From Equus caballus (taxonomy: Eukaryota; Chordata; Mammalia; Perissodactyla; Equidae), in NCBI RefSeq assembly GCF_041296265.1, contig NC_091693.1, positions 21,204,001-21,268,000 on the forward strand: a stretch of 64,000 nt of DNA, read 5' to 3'. The translations under genes were made by a program, and so were the position numbers. This document shows positions 1 through 12,389 of the stretch, piece after piece. How positions within the stretch are numbered: the stretch's first letter is position 1; the number at the start of each line of letters is the position of its first letter. Below the pieces are notes generated by a model that saw nothing but the letters and a program-made list of their open reading frames with translations, was not told where the DNA came from and made no database searches.

Positions 1-890
1 CTCAGCCTGTCCATCTTCGATTATGCTAATTTGCTCCTCTGTGGTGTCTACACTGGCGTTCAGGGAAACCATATTCTGTTTTATCTGGTCCATTGTGTTT
101 TTCATCTCCAGTAATTCTGTTTGATTCTTCTTTATAATTTCAATCTCTTTTGTGAAGTAACTCCAGAACTCATTAGCTTGTTTCTCTATCTTTCTCTCTA
201 CCTCATTGAGTTTTTTGATTATAGCTACTCTGAACTCATTTTCACTTAGTTTACCTATTTCCAAGTCCTCAGGACTTAATTCTGTGTTTTTATTGTTTTC
301 CTTCTGGTCTGGGGCTTTTATAAATTGCTGGATGGTAGAAGAGCGGTTTTTTCTCATGGTGGTAGAATTCGGTTGCAGTTACAGCCTGTCGCCACTAGAT
401 GGGGGTCGAGAGCCGTGCGTTCTGAGCTCTCTGCCTTCGGGCAAGATGGTGGCGCCCAGCCCGGTTTGCCGGAGGGAGGGGCTGTTTTTCTCACTTGCCA
501 ATCTGGATTTGGATCAGTTCTGTTCTCTGGTCTCCCAGGACCCTGGGTTTATGGGGTCCCCGCACACAGAAGCTTTCCCCCATCAGTGGGTTTCCACTGC
601 ACTGGCAGCGGGAGTCCTGGACGATCCCCCAGTCACGAGGCCCCTCCCCCACTCCTTCCCGACCTGCGCAGCGACCCCAGACTCTAGGGGAGCGAACGAA
701 GTTCTCTCATACCCCATTCCAGCTCCTCCTAGGTGGGCAGCAGGGTCTCCGTCCTCTGTCTTTTTGACACTGTAGGTCTCTGACGTCCTGGCATTAGGTT
801 TATTAGCTGAAATTCAATTTTTTTCCAGTCCTTTGTTATAGTTTGGAGGGGAGAGAGTCCGGGGTCAGCTCACCCCGTCATTTTGCTCTG
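1..890 (-). mobile_element. L1 LINE, 5' UTR and ORF1 start
   Basis: This is the 5' end of an L1 retrotransposon in antisense, cut by the window edge. The 5' UTR runs from about 890 down to 358. ORF1 starts with an ATG at 357-355 on the minus strand and stays open for 119 codons to base 1. The translated part is rich in Glu, Lys, Asn and Ile, as expected for the coiled-coil region of L1 ORF1p, the RNA-binding chaperone. The open frame and a sharp 5' boundary suggest a fairly young, possibly full-length insertion whose body lies to the left. Confidence 0.85.
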
Positions 891-909
891 TCTCAGGCTG
901 AGTCTTAAA

Positions 910-3420
910 TGCCATCCAGGTGTGTGTGTGTATCATTCCTTGGTTCTCAGCAGAGTAAGATCCAGTCATTTATTTATAGACTTCTGAGCAAGTATTACAG
1001 AAGACCTACTATGCAGTGGCATTGTCGTAGGTGCTGGGGGTGCATTGGTGAACACAGCATCCAAAATCCCTGTCAAGAGACTGTCATTCTGGAGACAAGA
1101 ATAGAAATCAAGATAAATAAAAGAATAAATAGCATTAGTGCATGTTGGATGGTAATGTGTGTTTGGAGAAAAATCATGCAGGGAAAGGAGCACGTGACAT
1201 CTTGGGGACAATTTTCCACATGTGAGAGGGCGAGGAGTGATGTTGGTGCAAAGACTTAAGACAGTAAGAAAGTAGGCTCTGTGCTTTCCTGAGAGAAAAT
1301 TATCCCAGCAAAAGGGAAAAAAGAAAACAGTGAGTGGAAGAGTCTGAGGCAGAAGCATGCCTGGTGTGTTGGGGAAACAGGAGGATGAAGTTTGACAGCA
1401 GAGGGAGGCAAAGGGAGGGGAGAAGCTGGGAGGATGGTGCAGACCACGTGCTGGTGCAGAGCGTGTGAGACCCTGCAGGAAACACAAGAATCTGGAACCC
1501 ATGGAGAACATGATTGGACTTTCATTTTCAGAGGGTCCACATGGTTGCTCTGTCCAGAAAAGGCCAGAGTGGGTCCACAGCAGCCACCAGAGATTGGGAA
1601 GGGGCTGCTGAATTCTCCAGGCTGGAGGTGATGGTGACTTGACCCAGAGAGTGGGGTGGAGAGAGAGGGTTTATGTGTAGATGTATTATGAGGATGGAAC
1701 TAGTAGGGTTTCATAATGGATGTGGGGAGTGAGGGAGAGAGAGGAGCAAGGATGATGCCCAAATGTTTCTCCTGAGCAACTGGAAGGATGCAGCTGTGTT
1801 CTGTGGAGGACGTCAGAGAGTGGGGTTTGGAAGGGTAATGCTCATTCTGAGAAGCCACTTGACATCCAACTGGGGATGGCAGCAAGAGAGATGGACATGA
1901 ATGTCTGGAGATATGAGAAAGGTTTGATCTGGAGATGTGAGGATGTAGAGCCATGTGAGTGATGACAGCAGATCAGGCAAAAAGGGGCTGACAGCACACA
2001 GTGAAGGGAGGGGTACAAGGAAACACATTTGTCCTTGGTGATCTCCACAGAGCAGGTTTAATGGACAGGCAGGAAAGGGGTGCAAACTTGGTTGGGGCAA
2101 GTTCCAGAGAGAATTGGAGGAGGGGAGATGGGAAGAGAGGGTACAGACAACACCTGGAGGAGTTTGGCTTCAAAATGGAGCAGAGAAATCAGTCTGTGAA
2201 GGAGTGCTTCTCTCCATTATTCTCTGCATTCTCGCTGGAGACAGCATCGATCTGATTTACCACCTTTATTATCTCTCTGGGGCAATTATCAGAAATGACT
2301 ACATACTCGATGTCTTTAACATAAGGAATATATTTTCCCATAGTTCAGGAGGCCAGAAATCTGTGGAGGGGAGGAAAAATATTTTCCATCTGTCCTTGTA
2401 AGTTCCTGGCTGAGATCCACCTAACACCAAACGTATCAGAAGAGAAATACATACAAATATACTTAATGTAAGTTTAATGAGGCAAAAAATCATTTGTAAG
2501 GAAATGAGGACTTTATTTAGGGGTTAAATCAGAGTATTTTACTGCTAGATTTGATGCAAAGTGGAAAATCGTGCAGAGACATAAGAGGACAAATAGTGTG
2601 AGCTAAGTGCAGTAAACTGGGGGAAACTTAGCAAGGTCTGTCCCTTTACATTCTGCTCTGTGTCCCTTGATCTTAGGAGATAAGATGCTCCTTTCCTCCA
2701 GGTACAGGGAGGGCACCTCTCAGTGAGGGTTTATGACTTCCTTCAAGAGAAGGTCAGAAAGTCCTTACTGAAGATGCCATTTCTCAAATTCGTCCAGCTT
2801 GAAATATTCAATATTCAAAGGGGCCACAGCTTGAGGGCACATATCCTGAACCACATGATCAAAAATCAGTTTTACTGGGCAGAAATCAAGTTGTTCGTAG
2901 GTCATGGTCCCTCAGAGGCTGGAGGAGAGAATCCATCCCTTAGTTCTCTGAGAGGACTGTGCTGCCAGCATTCCTTGACTTGTGGCCACATCGCTCTGTC
3001 TCTGTGATCACAGTGCCAATCCTCCTCTGTGTGTAGAACCTCACCCTCTTAGAGGGACACCTGTGTCTAGATTTAAGGGCCCATCCAGATTATCTAGAAT
3101 CATCTCCACAGGTCAAGATCCTTACCTTAATCACATCTGCTTACAACCTTCTTCCTTATAAGGGAAACTTGACAGGGTCCAGGGACTAAGAGATGGCTAT
3201 CTTTGGGTGGTTACATTTCTCATGTGACCTTTTACACCCTGGATGTGCCCACCTGGTCTCCAGACCTTCCCCCCTTAATCTTACTTTCTCTGCTCTTCCA
3301 CATCCTGACACACTACTGGGTCACTCCATGGGTGACACATATCCTGGGGAACTGGGCCCCACTGTTCTTTAAAAACCGCTATGAAGAGACCAAAAGCTAC
3401 AGATTGGGATAAATTATCTG
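910..3420. repeat. Segmental-duplication block, copy A
   Basis: This stretch has no gene. It aligns by eye with 42850-45250, and its first 1.1 kb aligns with 36070-38005. All copies share the opening GT-rich stretch or its neighbour, a run beginning near 1080 with a CTGTCATT motif, and the purine-rich body around 1380-2000. The copies flank Siglec units, so this is probably intergenic DNA carried along during tandem duplication of the cluster. Parts of 2255-2400 and 3035-3190 look like MaLR LTR remnants. Confidence 0.7.
2255..3190 (-). mobile_element. ERVL-MaLR LTR remnants (MLT1-like), fossil
   Basis: Two pieces, about 2255-2400 and 3035-3190, resemble the two ends of an MLT1-type LTR read in antisense. 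About 600 bases of unassigned repeat-like sequence lie between them. The same arrangement is present at about 44085-45030, so it predates the block duplication. It is an old, broken solo-LTR fossil; the family call is tentative. Confidence 0.4.
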
Positions 3421-3559
3421 CAAATATGTATCTGATGGATGACTTGTATCTAGAATGTATCAATACTCTCAAAAGAAAACAGAAGTAAACAAACTGAAAA
3501 AGAATCCATTTTATGTATATTTTAAAAACATACTAATTAACAACAAAAAAACCAAAAAC

Positions 3560-4435
3560 CTCTCTATAAAAATTGTCTAAGGAGTTCATAGACATTCCTC
3601 CAAAGATACACAAATGCCCAATAAATACATGAAAACATGATCAACCTTGCTAATATCAGGGAAATGCAAATTACAACCACACCATGAGGTAAATTTCCTA
3701 CCCATTAGGTTGGCTATTTAAAGGAAGAAAAAGAGGAAATTGCAAGTGTTGGCAAGGACGTGGAGAAAGTGGAACTCCTGCGCTTTGCTCTTGATGGTAA
3801 ACGGTGCATCTGTTGTGGAAAATAGTCTGGAAGTTCTTCAAAAAATTAAAAGTAAAATTATCATATGATGCAGTCATTTACCTATGGGTGTGTACCCAAA
3901 GAATTGAATGCAGGAACTTGAATAGATATCTGTACACCCATGTTCTTACCAGCATTATTCACAATAACGAAAAGTTGGAAGCAACCCAAGGGTCTATCAA
4001 CAGAGGGATGGATTAACTAACTGTGGAAAATATATACAATGCAATATTATTCAGTCATAAAAGAAAGGTTTTTCTCACACATGCTCCAGCATGGATTGGA
4101 GACATTAGGCTGAGTGAAATAAACCAGTCACAAAAGGACAAATGCTGTAGATTGTGCTTCAATGAAGTATCTAGAGTATGTAAATTCATAGACACACAGA
4201 AAATAGAATGGTGGTGGCCAAGGTCTTGGGAAGGGAAAATGGAGAGTTACTGATGTATTCAACACAACATTTCAGCTTGGGAAGATGAAGAAAGTTTGGG
4301 CAATAGATTGTGGTGATGGTTTCACAACATTGTGAATGTGCTGAACGCCTCTGACCTGAAAACTAAAATTGGTTAAAATGGTAAACTTTTTGTTATGTAT
4401 ATTTTACCCTGATAATACTAATAAAAGTTGCCAAA
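3560..4435 (+). mobile_element. L1M 3' end
   Basis: The stretch contains the ordered motifs of an old mammalian L1 ORF2 tail and 3' UTR: a GGGAAATGCAAATTACAACC run near 3659, a TGTGGAAAATAGTCTGGAAG run near 3812, a TATGATGCAGTCATTTACC run near 3864 and an AGCATTATTCACAATAACG run near 3949. It is truncated, heavily mutated and non-coding. The same insertion is present in the duplicate near 45420-46290, so it predates the duplication. Confidence 0.8.
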
Positions 4436-6412
4436 GATTTAATCAGCCACTTCACCAAAGAAGAAAAACAGATGGCAAATAAGTACATGGAAACATGGTC
4501 TGAATTGCTGGGAAGATGGCGGCATGGGAGGACTCTGAACTCATCTCCTCCCATGGACACAGCAAATTTACAACAACTCTTGAAACAATTACCCATGAGA
4601 GAGAACTGACAAGTGGATAAAAAGAACTCCCACCATAAGGGATGGTGCTGATCGAGGTGGAAGAGGCAGAAATTCCTTTCTGGAGAGCAAAAGGCCACGT
4701 TCGAACCATAGTGCTTCATGTCCAGGAACAATCTTAATGCATGAAGCCTTTCCTGGAGGAGCAGAGGGTCTGAGTGGGAGAGCTCTGCCACAATGAGCAG
4801 CTTTAGAACTCATCACAATTGAGGCAAGTGTCATAATATCTGAGATTGCTGGCTATTAACAACAGGGAATACCCCCAGAAAAGCTGTAAGACATAAAGGG
4901 GAGAAAAGTCTGCCCTTCAAGGGGCCATGCAAAAACCCTTCCATTTTGGAAAGCAACCTAAAATCAGCAGAAATATAGGTGCAGAGCCCTTTGGTGGAAA
5001 GAGACTCACTTGATAGGCTCTGGGTGCATCTCAGTGAGAAGTCAGACCTTCCCAGGCTGGGACCACCTCCACAGGGACTGAGACATTGGTGGCAGCCATT
5101 GTTGTCACCTCATACTGACATGCTAGCACAGACACTGGCAGATGTCATTAGAGTTCTTCCCCTGGCCTGCTAGCCCAGGGATCTGCACAACTCCTAGAGC
5201 ACTGACTTAATCCAATTCAGCTAGGGAAGGCAGCCTGCCCTAGGGACTGGTCCCACCCAATTGCAAGCCCTCTGGCAGCTAATGGGCCCATATAAGTGGG
5301 GTGTGTGGTACCTCTGCAGCATGACAGGGCATAGGCAAGGGACAGGGCATTTGTGAGAGGCATGCCTTGGTGGGTGGAGTGTGTAGGGCCTCTGCAGTGG
5401 GGCAACTGGGTCTTTTTCAGTACATCTGGGTGCACACATGTGGGAAGACTGTGCCAACTGGTTGTGAGGCCCTGTGGGCAGTGGGCTTGTCAATGGTAGC
5501 AGACTTGTACTTCTCAAACAGCCACGTAGGGGATCGGCCCCACCTTCCAACACCTGAAACAATTGTGTGCTGGGGCCAGCAACATCAAGCTGCACTCCTG
5601 AAAGAGCTGACAACAGCCTTGCGGGACAGAGGCCTATAGCAATCATAAGCCCCTGAGCCTAGCAAGGAGCCACACTGGAGGCCTACTCGCTTAACAGAAA
5701 AACTAGAGCAAGAATGTGATATTACACTTGCAATCAACTGTGCTGGGGCTCCCCATGCTCACTAAAGCAACTGAAGGGTCCATAGCAGCCACAACCAGCT
5801 GAGAAATGCAACCAGCTGGCCAGGGGAACAGCCTAGCCTTCTCATGCACCTGCAGCAAGAGCAATGCTGCCACAACAGAAGGACACCCAAGGTCCACACA
5901 GGGGACACCCCTGGAAAATTTGGAACTGGTAATGAGAGGGAAGCACACTGCTGAGCCTCATAAGGCATCTCTTACACACAGCCACATCTCCAAGTTCAGG
6001 AGATGCAGCTGATCTACCTAACACACAGATATAAGCACACGGAAAGTGGCAAAATGAGAAGGGAAAAGAATACATTCCAAAAAAGGTTACAGGACAAATC
6101 CTCAGAAAAAGAACGAAATGAAACTGCAATAAAGAACCTACCTGCCAAGAGTACAAAGTGATAGTCATAAGGATGCTCACTGAACTTGGGAGAATGGATG
6201 AATTCAGTGAGAACTTCAAACAAGAACTGAAAATGTAAAGAAGAACCAATCAGAAATGAAGAATACAATACTAGAAATGAAAAAAATTCACTAGAGGAAC
6301 TCAAAAGAAAAGTACCTGATGCAGAAGAAAGGATCAGTGAGGTGGAAAAAGACTGGAAGAAATCACCCAAGCTGAAAAAATAAAAGAAATAAGAATTAAA
6401 AAGAGGAGGACA

Positions 6413-6610
6413 GGGTGAGCCTGTGGTGTAGTAATTAAGTTTGTGTGCTCCACTTTGGTGGCCCAGGTTTCATGGGTTCACATCCCAGGCACGGATCGAC
6501 ACACTGCTCATCAAGCCATGCCGTGGCAGAGTCCCACATACAACATAGAGGAAGATTGGCAAATATGTTAGCTCAGTGACAATCTTCCATACCGAAAAAA
6601 ACACAAAAAA
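6413..6610 (+). mobile_element. ERE-type tRNA-derived SINE nested in L1
   Basis: A degraded equine SINE. The head resembles GGCTGGCCCTGTGGCCGAGT, followed by a GTTAAG-like A-box region, a GGTTCACATCC-like B box and the typical ATCAAGCCATGCCGTGGCAG tract. It is inserted in the ORF1 part of the surrounding L1. It is more diverged than the ERE1 copies at 18277 and 58272, which suggests an older insertion. Confidence 0.85.
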
Positions 6611-7380
6611 CAAAGACCATCTAAGGGACCTCTGGGCCAACATCAAGGACACTAACATCCATATATTATAGATGTCTCAGAAGGAGAAGAGAGAGACAAA
6701 GGGGCAGAGAATCTATTTGAATAAATAATAGCTGAAAACCTTTCCAGCTTGAAGAAGAAACAGACATCCAGGTACAGGAAGTACAGAGAGCACCAAACAA
6801 GACAAAGCCAAAGAGGCCCACACCAAGGAACATTATAATTAAAAAGTCAAGGATTAAAGATAAAGAGGGAATCCTGAAAGCTGCAAGGTAAAGGCAACAA
6901 TCTACATACAAAGGAAACCCCATAAAGTTATCAGCTGACTTCTCAGCAGAAACCTTACAGGCTAGAAGGGAGCGGCATAATATATTTAAAGTGCTGAAAA
7001 GGAAAAACCTAGAGCCAAGAATGTTCTACCCAGCAAGGATATCATTCAGAATGGAAGGAGAAACAAAGAGTTTTCCAGACAAGTAAAAACTAAAGGAATT
7101 TATCATGAATACACCAGCCATAGAAGAAATGCTAAAGGAACTTATTTAAGTGGAAAGGAAAAGACCACAAACAGGAATAAGAAAATTTTCAAAGAAAAAA
7201 AACCAACAAAATCACTGGAAAGGTTAATATACAGTAAAGGCAGCAGATCAACCACCTATGAAGCTAATATGAAGGTCAAAAGACAAAAGTACTAAAATTA
7301 TCTATTTCCATGATAAGAGAGTAATGGATACACATGCACAAAAAATAGGTTAAGTGTGATATCAAAAACATAAAATTTGA

Positions 7381-7560
7381 GGCCGGCCCCATGGCCTATT
7401 GGTTAAGTTTGGCACACTCCACTTCAGTGGCCCCTGTTCGGTTCCCAGGCGTGGACATACACCACTCGTCAGTAGCCATGCTGTAGCAGTGACCCACATA
7501 CAAAAAGACAAGAAATAGAGGAAGATTGGAAACAGATGTTAGCTTAGGGTGACTACCCCT
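7381..7560 (+). mobile_element. ERE-type SINE with microsatellite tail
   Basis: The head GGCCGGCCCCATGGCC and the following TTGGTTAAG mark an equine tRNA-derived SINE. It sits between the ORF1 and ORF2 remains of the L1. Its A-rich tail has grown into the long GAAA/GGAA array that follows. Confidence 0.85.
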
Positions 7561-7564
7561 CCAC

Positions 7565-7760
7565 AAAAACAAAGAAAGAAAGAAGGAAAGAAAGAAAGGA
7601 AGGAAGGAAGGAAGGAAGGAAGAAAGAAAGAAGGAGAGAGAGACAGAGAGGGAGAGAGGGAGAGAGGGAGAGAGAGGGAGAGAGGGAGAGAGAAAGAGAG
7701 AAAAGAAAGAAAGAAGGAAGGAAGGAAGGAAGGAAAACAAAAGAAAGAAAAGAAAGAAAA
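7565..7760. repeat. (GAAA)n/(GGAA)n/(GAGA)n microsatellite
   Basis: About 200 bases of nearly pure purine on the + strand: GAAA units, then GGAA, then GGAGA units, then GAAA again. It starts directly after the SINE tail and probably arose from it. Open frames here encode only Lys/Glu/Arg-rich or Ser/Leu/Phe-rich runs and are not genes. Confidence 0.95.
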
Positions 7761-10624
7761 GATAACATGTGAGAGGAGGAAAGTAGAAGAGTAGACCTTT
7801 AAGCAAGAGGTTACACTCAGGAGACCATGAACTTAATATAGATTGCAGTAGACATAGGTTATTATATATGAACCTCATGGTAATCACAAACCAGAAACCT
7901 ATAATAAATACACAAAAATAAAAAAAAATGAAGAGAAAGGAGTCTAAACATAATACTAAAGAAAGCCACCAAACCACAAGAGAAGTGAGTAAGAGAAAAA
8001 GAAAGGAACAGAGAAGAACTGCTAAAACATGCAGAAAAAAATAACAAAATGGTACTAAGTACATACTTATCAATAGCTAATTTAAATGTCAATGGACTAA
8101 ATGCTCCAATCAAAAGACATAGGGTGGCTGATTGGATGAAAAAACAAGACCCATATATATGCTGCATTCAAGAGACACATTTCAGACTGAAAAACACTCA
8201 CAAACTGAAAGTGAAGGGATAGAAAAAGATACTCCATGCAAATGGCAAAGAAAGGAAAGTTGGAGTAGCAATACTTGTATCAGACAAAATAGACTTTAAA
8301 GCAAAAACTATAACAAGAGACAAAGAAGGGCACTACATAATGATAAAAGGAACAATCCAACAAGAGGATATAACACTTGCAAACGTCTATGTACCCAACA
8401 AAGGAGCACCTAAATATATAAAGTAATTATTAAGAGACATAAAAGGAGAAATAGCCAGTAACAAAATAATAGTAGGAGACTTTAACACTCCACTTACAAC
8501 AATGGGGAGATCATCCAAACAGTAGTTCAATAAGAAACATTGGCTTTAAATGCCACGTTAGACCAGATGGATTTAGTAGATATATACAGAACATTCCATA
8601 CAAAAACCACAGAATACACATTCTGTTCAAAGGTACATGGAACATTCTCCAAGATAGATCCCATATTAGGCCACAAAACGGTCTCAATAAGTTTAAAAAG
8701 CTTGAATTAATAACAAACAACAATTCTGACCACAATGGTATGAAAGTAGAAATCAACTATAAGAAGAAAACTGAAAAAGTGACAAATAAGTGGAGATTAA
8801 ACAAAAGACTACTGAACAAAGATTGGGTCAATGAAGAAATCAGAGAAGAAACCAAAATATACCTGGAGACAAATGAAAATGAAAATACAACAGGCCAAAA
8901 TCTGTGAGATACAGCAAAAGCAGTAAAAGCAGGGAATTTTAGAGAATTTGAATAGGCCTCTCACCAGTAAGGAGATTGAGTCATCAAAAACCTCCCAAAA
9001 AATAAAAGTCCAGGACTAAATGCCTTCCCTGGTGAATTCTACCAAACATTCAAAGAAGAGTTAATACTTATCCTGTTCAAACTCTTCCAAAAAATTGAAG
9101 AGGAGAGGAGGCTTCCTAACTCATTCTATGAAGCCAATATTATCCTGATACCAAAATGAGAGAAGGACAACACAAAAAAAGAAAATTAAAGGCCAATATC
9201 GCTGATGAACATTGATGTAAAAATCCTCGACAAAATACTAGCAAATCGAATGCAACAATACATTAAATAGATCATCCATCATGATCAAGTGAGTTTTATT
9301 CCAGGGATGCAGGGAAGGTTTAACATCTGCAGATCAATCAATGTGATACACCACATTAACAAAATGAGGAATAAAAATCACATGATCATATCAATAGATG
9401 CAGAGAAAGCATTTGACAAGATCCAACATCCATTTATGATAAAAATTCTAAATAAAATGGGTATAGAAGGAAAATACCTCAACATAATAAAGGCCATATA
9501 TGGCAAACCAACAGGTAATATCATTCTAAACAGAGGAAAACTGAAAGCTATCCCTCTAAGAAAAGGAACCAGACAAGGATGCCCACTTTCACCATTCTTA
9601 TTTAACATAGTATTGTAGTTCCTAGCCAGAGCAATCAGACAAGAAAAAGAAATAAAAGGCATCCAAATTGGAAAAGAAGTTAAACTGTCACTATTTGCAG
9701 ATGACATGATTTTGTATATAGAAAACCCTAAAGAATCCACTAAAAAATTTTAGAAATAATAAATGAATACAGTTAAGTCGCAGGATGCAAAATCAACACA
9801 CAAAAATCAGTTGCGTATCTATACGCTAACAATGAAGTAGCAGAAAGAGAAATTAAGAATACAATCCCATTTACAATTGCAACAAAAAGAATAAAATACA
9901 AAGGGATAAACTTAACCAAAAAGCTGAAAAGTCTGTCCACTGAAAACTATAAAACATTGTTGAAAGAAATTGAAGAAGACACAAAGAAATGGAAAGATCT
10001 TCCATTTTCTTGGATTGAAAGAATTAACATAGTTAGAATGTCTATACTCCCTAAAGCAATCTATAGATTCAAGGCAATCCCTATCAAAATTCCAACAACA
10101 CTTTTCACAGAAATAGAACAAAGAATTCTAAAATGTATGCGGAACAACAAAAGACTCCGAATAGCCAAAGGAATCCTGAGGAAAAAGAACAAAGCTGGAG
10201 GTATCACACTCCCTGATTTCAAAATATACCACAAAACTATAGTAACCAAAACAGCATGGTATTGGCACAAAAACAGACAGACAGATCAATGGAACAGAAT
10301 CAAGAGCCCAGAAATAAGCCCACACATATATAGACAGCTAATTTTCAACAAGGGAGCCCAAAGCATACGGTGGAGAAAGGAGAGTCTCTTCAATAAATAG
10401 TGTTGGCAAAACTGGACAGTCACATGCAAAAGAATGAATGTAGACCATTATCTTACACCATGCACAAAAATCAACTTAAAATGGATTAAAGACTTGAATA
10501 TAAGACCTGAAACCGTGAAACTTCTGGAAGAAAACGTGGGCAGTACACTCTTTGACATGGGTCTCAGCAGCATATTTCCAAGTCCCATGTCTGATGGGCA
10601 AGGGAAACAAAAGAAAATGACTTT

Positions 10625-10930
10625 GGACTTTGCTGATGACTGAATTGCCAACTGATCAATGAAGTACAAGTCTAGCCTTTTGCCTGATGACCAAATCTCA
10701 CGTCAATTTACAAAATACAAACCTAGCCTTACCTCACCTAGCACTGATGAACACTCCTTTAACACAACTTACCTCATCTTTCTCCCTTTTTGCCATAAAA
10801 ACCCTTAACTCCTCTCCTGTAATTGAGACACTGTGTTTTGACCTTAATCTGTGCTCCCTATACTGCAATTCTTTGATCCCAAAGAAACACTGTGCCCCTT
10901 AAACTGATTTCTGTTTTTGTAGTGTCAACT
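10625..10930 (+). mobile_element. Possible ERV1 (gammaretrovirus-like) LTR fossil
   Basis: The stretch joins the truncated L1 abruptly. It has the layout of a gammaretroviral LTR: a CCATAAAAACCC TATA-like region near 10791, then a GAGACACTGTG and TTTGACCTT-type R region, then a CTTTGATCCCAAAG segment. I see no internal viral genes beside it, so it would be a solo LTR. It is old and broken, and the exact family is not assigned. Confidence 0.45.
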
Positions 10931-11520
10931 GAGGAAAAGTCCACTACAATTCAAGGAGAAGATATTTATTTAGGCAATCAGAATTGCCTTTCTGGAGATG
11001 CAAATTGAGGCAGAAACTCATAAATGTGCCTTAAAGGAGACAAAGAAAGCAAGAGTTTTTACAAGGCAAAAAGGAGAAAAATCACACACACTGTTTTGCA
11101 AGATTTGTGATTGGTCCTGGCAACAACTGTTACTTCTGGGCTACACATGACTGGTTGGTAAGGCCATCTCCAAGGCAAAAAGTTCTTATCTATGGGAGGA
11201 AGCATATTTCTTGAAAGAAGGTCGAGATAACAACAGTCAGGCACAGTTCAAAAGTTACATTCCATCTGGGTAGAGACGTGGCATGTGTGTGTGCGTGCAT
11301 GGGATATGTCCCATTTCCTTAATTGCCTCGAAGTTCCCCTTTAGAAGTCCTGACATATATTATTCCATTTTATTATCACTGTCCACAATAGGTTGACAGT
11401 AAAATTTTCAAAAAGACTATTAGGAAAATGGATTCTTTTGTAGTTCAGAAAAAAAAAAAGTGACTGTGAAAATGTAAAAAAGTTATTTTTCAGAGTATGC
11501 AACTTCAGTTTTTCCTAGAA

Positions 11521-11523
<3 letters not shown>
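10931..11523. other. Intergenic, no gene seen
   Basis: A+T-rich sequence with no convincing coding potential. Part of it may belong to the LTR-like fossil to the left, but I could not assign it. Confidence 0.4.

Positions 11524-11566
<43 letters not shown>
11524..11566. repeat. (CT)n microsatellite
   Basis: About 43 bases of uninterrupted CT dinucleotide repeat followed by a short imperfect tail. It is a likely length polymorphism. Confidence 0.97.
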
Positions 11567-11568
<2 letters not shown>

Positions 11569-11639
11569 ATATCTATAGAAAGGGACAGCCCCAAGACTGC
11601 TCTGTGAGACATCAAGTGCCTTCCCTGACACTTCTTTGC

Positions 11640-11904
11640 AGATGGCAGCCTTCATTGACTAGCTCAGTTTGGGCGCTACCATGTTCTTCGCCAGATAAAG
11701 CTGCTGAATAAAAGTGAACAATTGAAACAGAGAAACCCAGTCATGTACCGTGACAACAATTGGCAGAGAGTCGCATCAAAAGTGTTAGTGGGCATGCACA
11801 TCAATAAACTTGCCAGAGGCTTTGTCCCAGGAATCAGACACAAACCGGAAGTGGCCCAGAGAGGTCATTTCACTGATATTGCCACTAGTTTCTCACCCAC
11901 ATAG
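11640..11904 (+). pseudogene. Unidentified coding relic, possibly processed pseudogene
   Basis: A frame is open from about 11659 to the TAG at 11902-11904, reading through GRYHVLRQIKLLNKSEQLK and ending near DIATSFSPT. A possible upstream ATG at 11642 lies in a different frame that has an early stop. The composition is balanced, with Trp, His and Met present, and looks protein-like rather than repeat-like. No intron signals are visible, so a processed copy of a small basic protein is possible. I do not recognise the parent. It could also be a chance open frame of about 80 codons. Confidence 0.3.
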
Positions 11905-11919
11905 CACTTGAGGACAGCT

Positions 11920-12240
11920 GAGGTGACATGGGGTGGTTGTGATGGGATTCTGTGAGCTCAGTGATGGGATGTCGGCTTGGGGTGAGTCATGAGGATTCTG
12001 TGTGGAGACATATAGCAGAGGGGATTTTTGGGGTGAGTGATGGGGGAATCTGTAGAGTGAGTGATAGAGGGTATGAGGGGTGAGTGATGGGTTTGTTTGG
12101 GGTGAGTGATGGGGAGGTCTTAGGGTGAGTTAGGATGGGGGTCTGTGGGTAAGTGATGGGGAGTCAGCTGGGTGAGTGATGGAGGTTCTGCGGGGTGAAG
12201 GATGAGATGTCAGCTGGGTGAGTGATGGGGGTGTTTTCTG
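11920..12240. repeat. Degenerate minisatellite, GGGTGAGTGATGGGG-type unit
   Basis: About ten imperfect copies of a roughly 30-base unit containing GTGAGTGATGG alternate with TCTGTGGG-type spacers. Related, weaker copies continue to about 13200. A complementary version (CCCCATCACTCACCCC) lies near 13786. No gene is visible. Confidence 0.75.
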
Positions 12241-12389
12241 TAATTTAAGTTGGATGATAAGCTCATTAATTTTCATTCTTTCCTTGTATATTTTATTTAG
12301 TATTTTTTGTAATTTTTAAATTCCAAGTGTACCTTAATATAAGTTTTTATTTTGTCTGATCCTAGGGACTTGTTCATTTTAGGAAAGTG

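Larger units (their letters stand above)
4496..10624 (+). mobile_element. Long, decayed L1 LINE with two nested SINEs
   Basis: The element begins with an L1-type 5' UTR (about 4496-6050) at the point where the duplicated block A breaks off relative to its copy at 46370. ORF1-like sequence covers about 6053-7380 and is interrupted by an ERE SINE at 6413. ORF2-like sequence runs from about 8030 (endonuclease start, near SLIANLNVNGLNAPIKRH) to about 10620. It includes a reverse-transcriptase core open from 9289 to 9618, with an FDKIQHPF-like stretch and [14 protein letters not shown], and a later open piece at 9957-10400. Many stops and frameshifts interrupt both ORFs, so the element is dead. 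The 3' UTR and poly-A are missing because ORF2 ends abruptly against an LTR-like fossil. Confidence 0.85.

Noticed and set aside
7549-8073. Lys/Glu-rich and Ser/Leu-rich open frames
   Set aside because: They lie in the GAAA/GGAA microsatellite and in L1 remains; low complexity, no start context, no domain.
9289-10400. Open frames with reverse-transcriptase motifs
   Set aside because: These are pieces of a decayed L1 ORF2, not a host gene or a bacterial-type retroelement.
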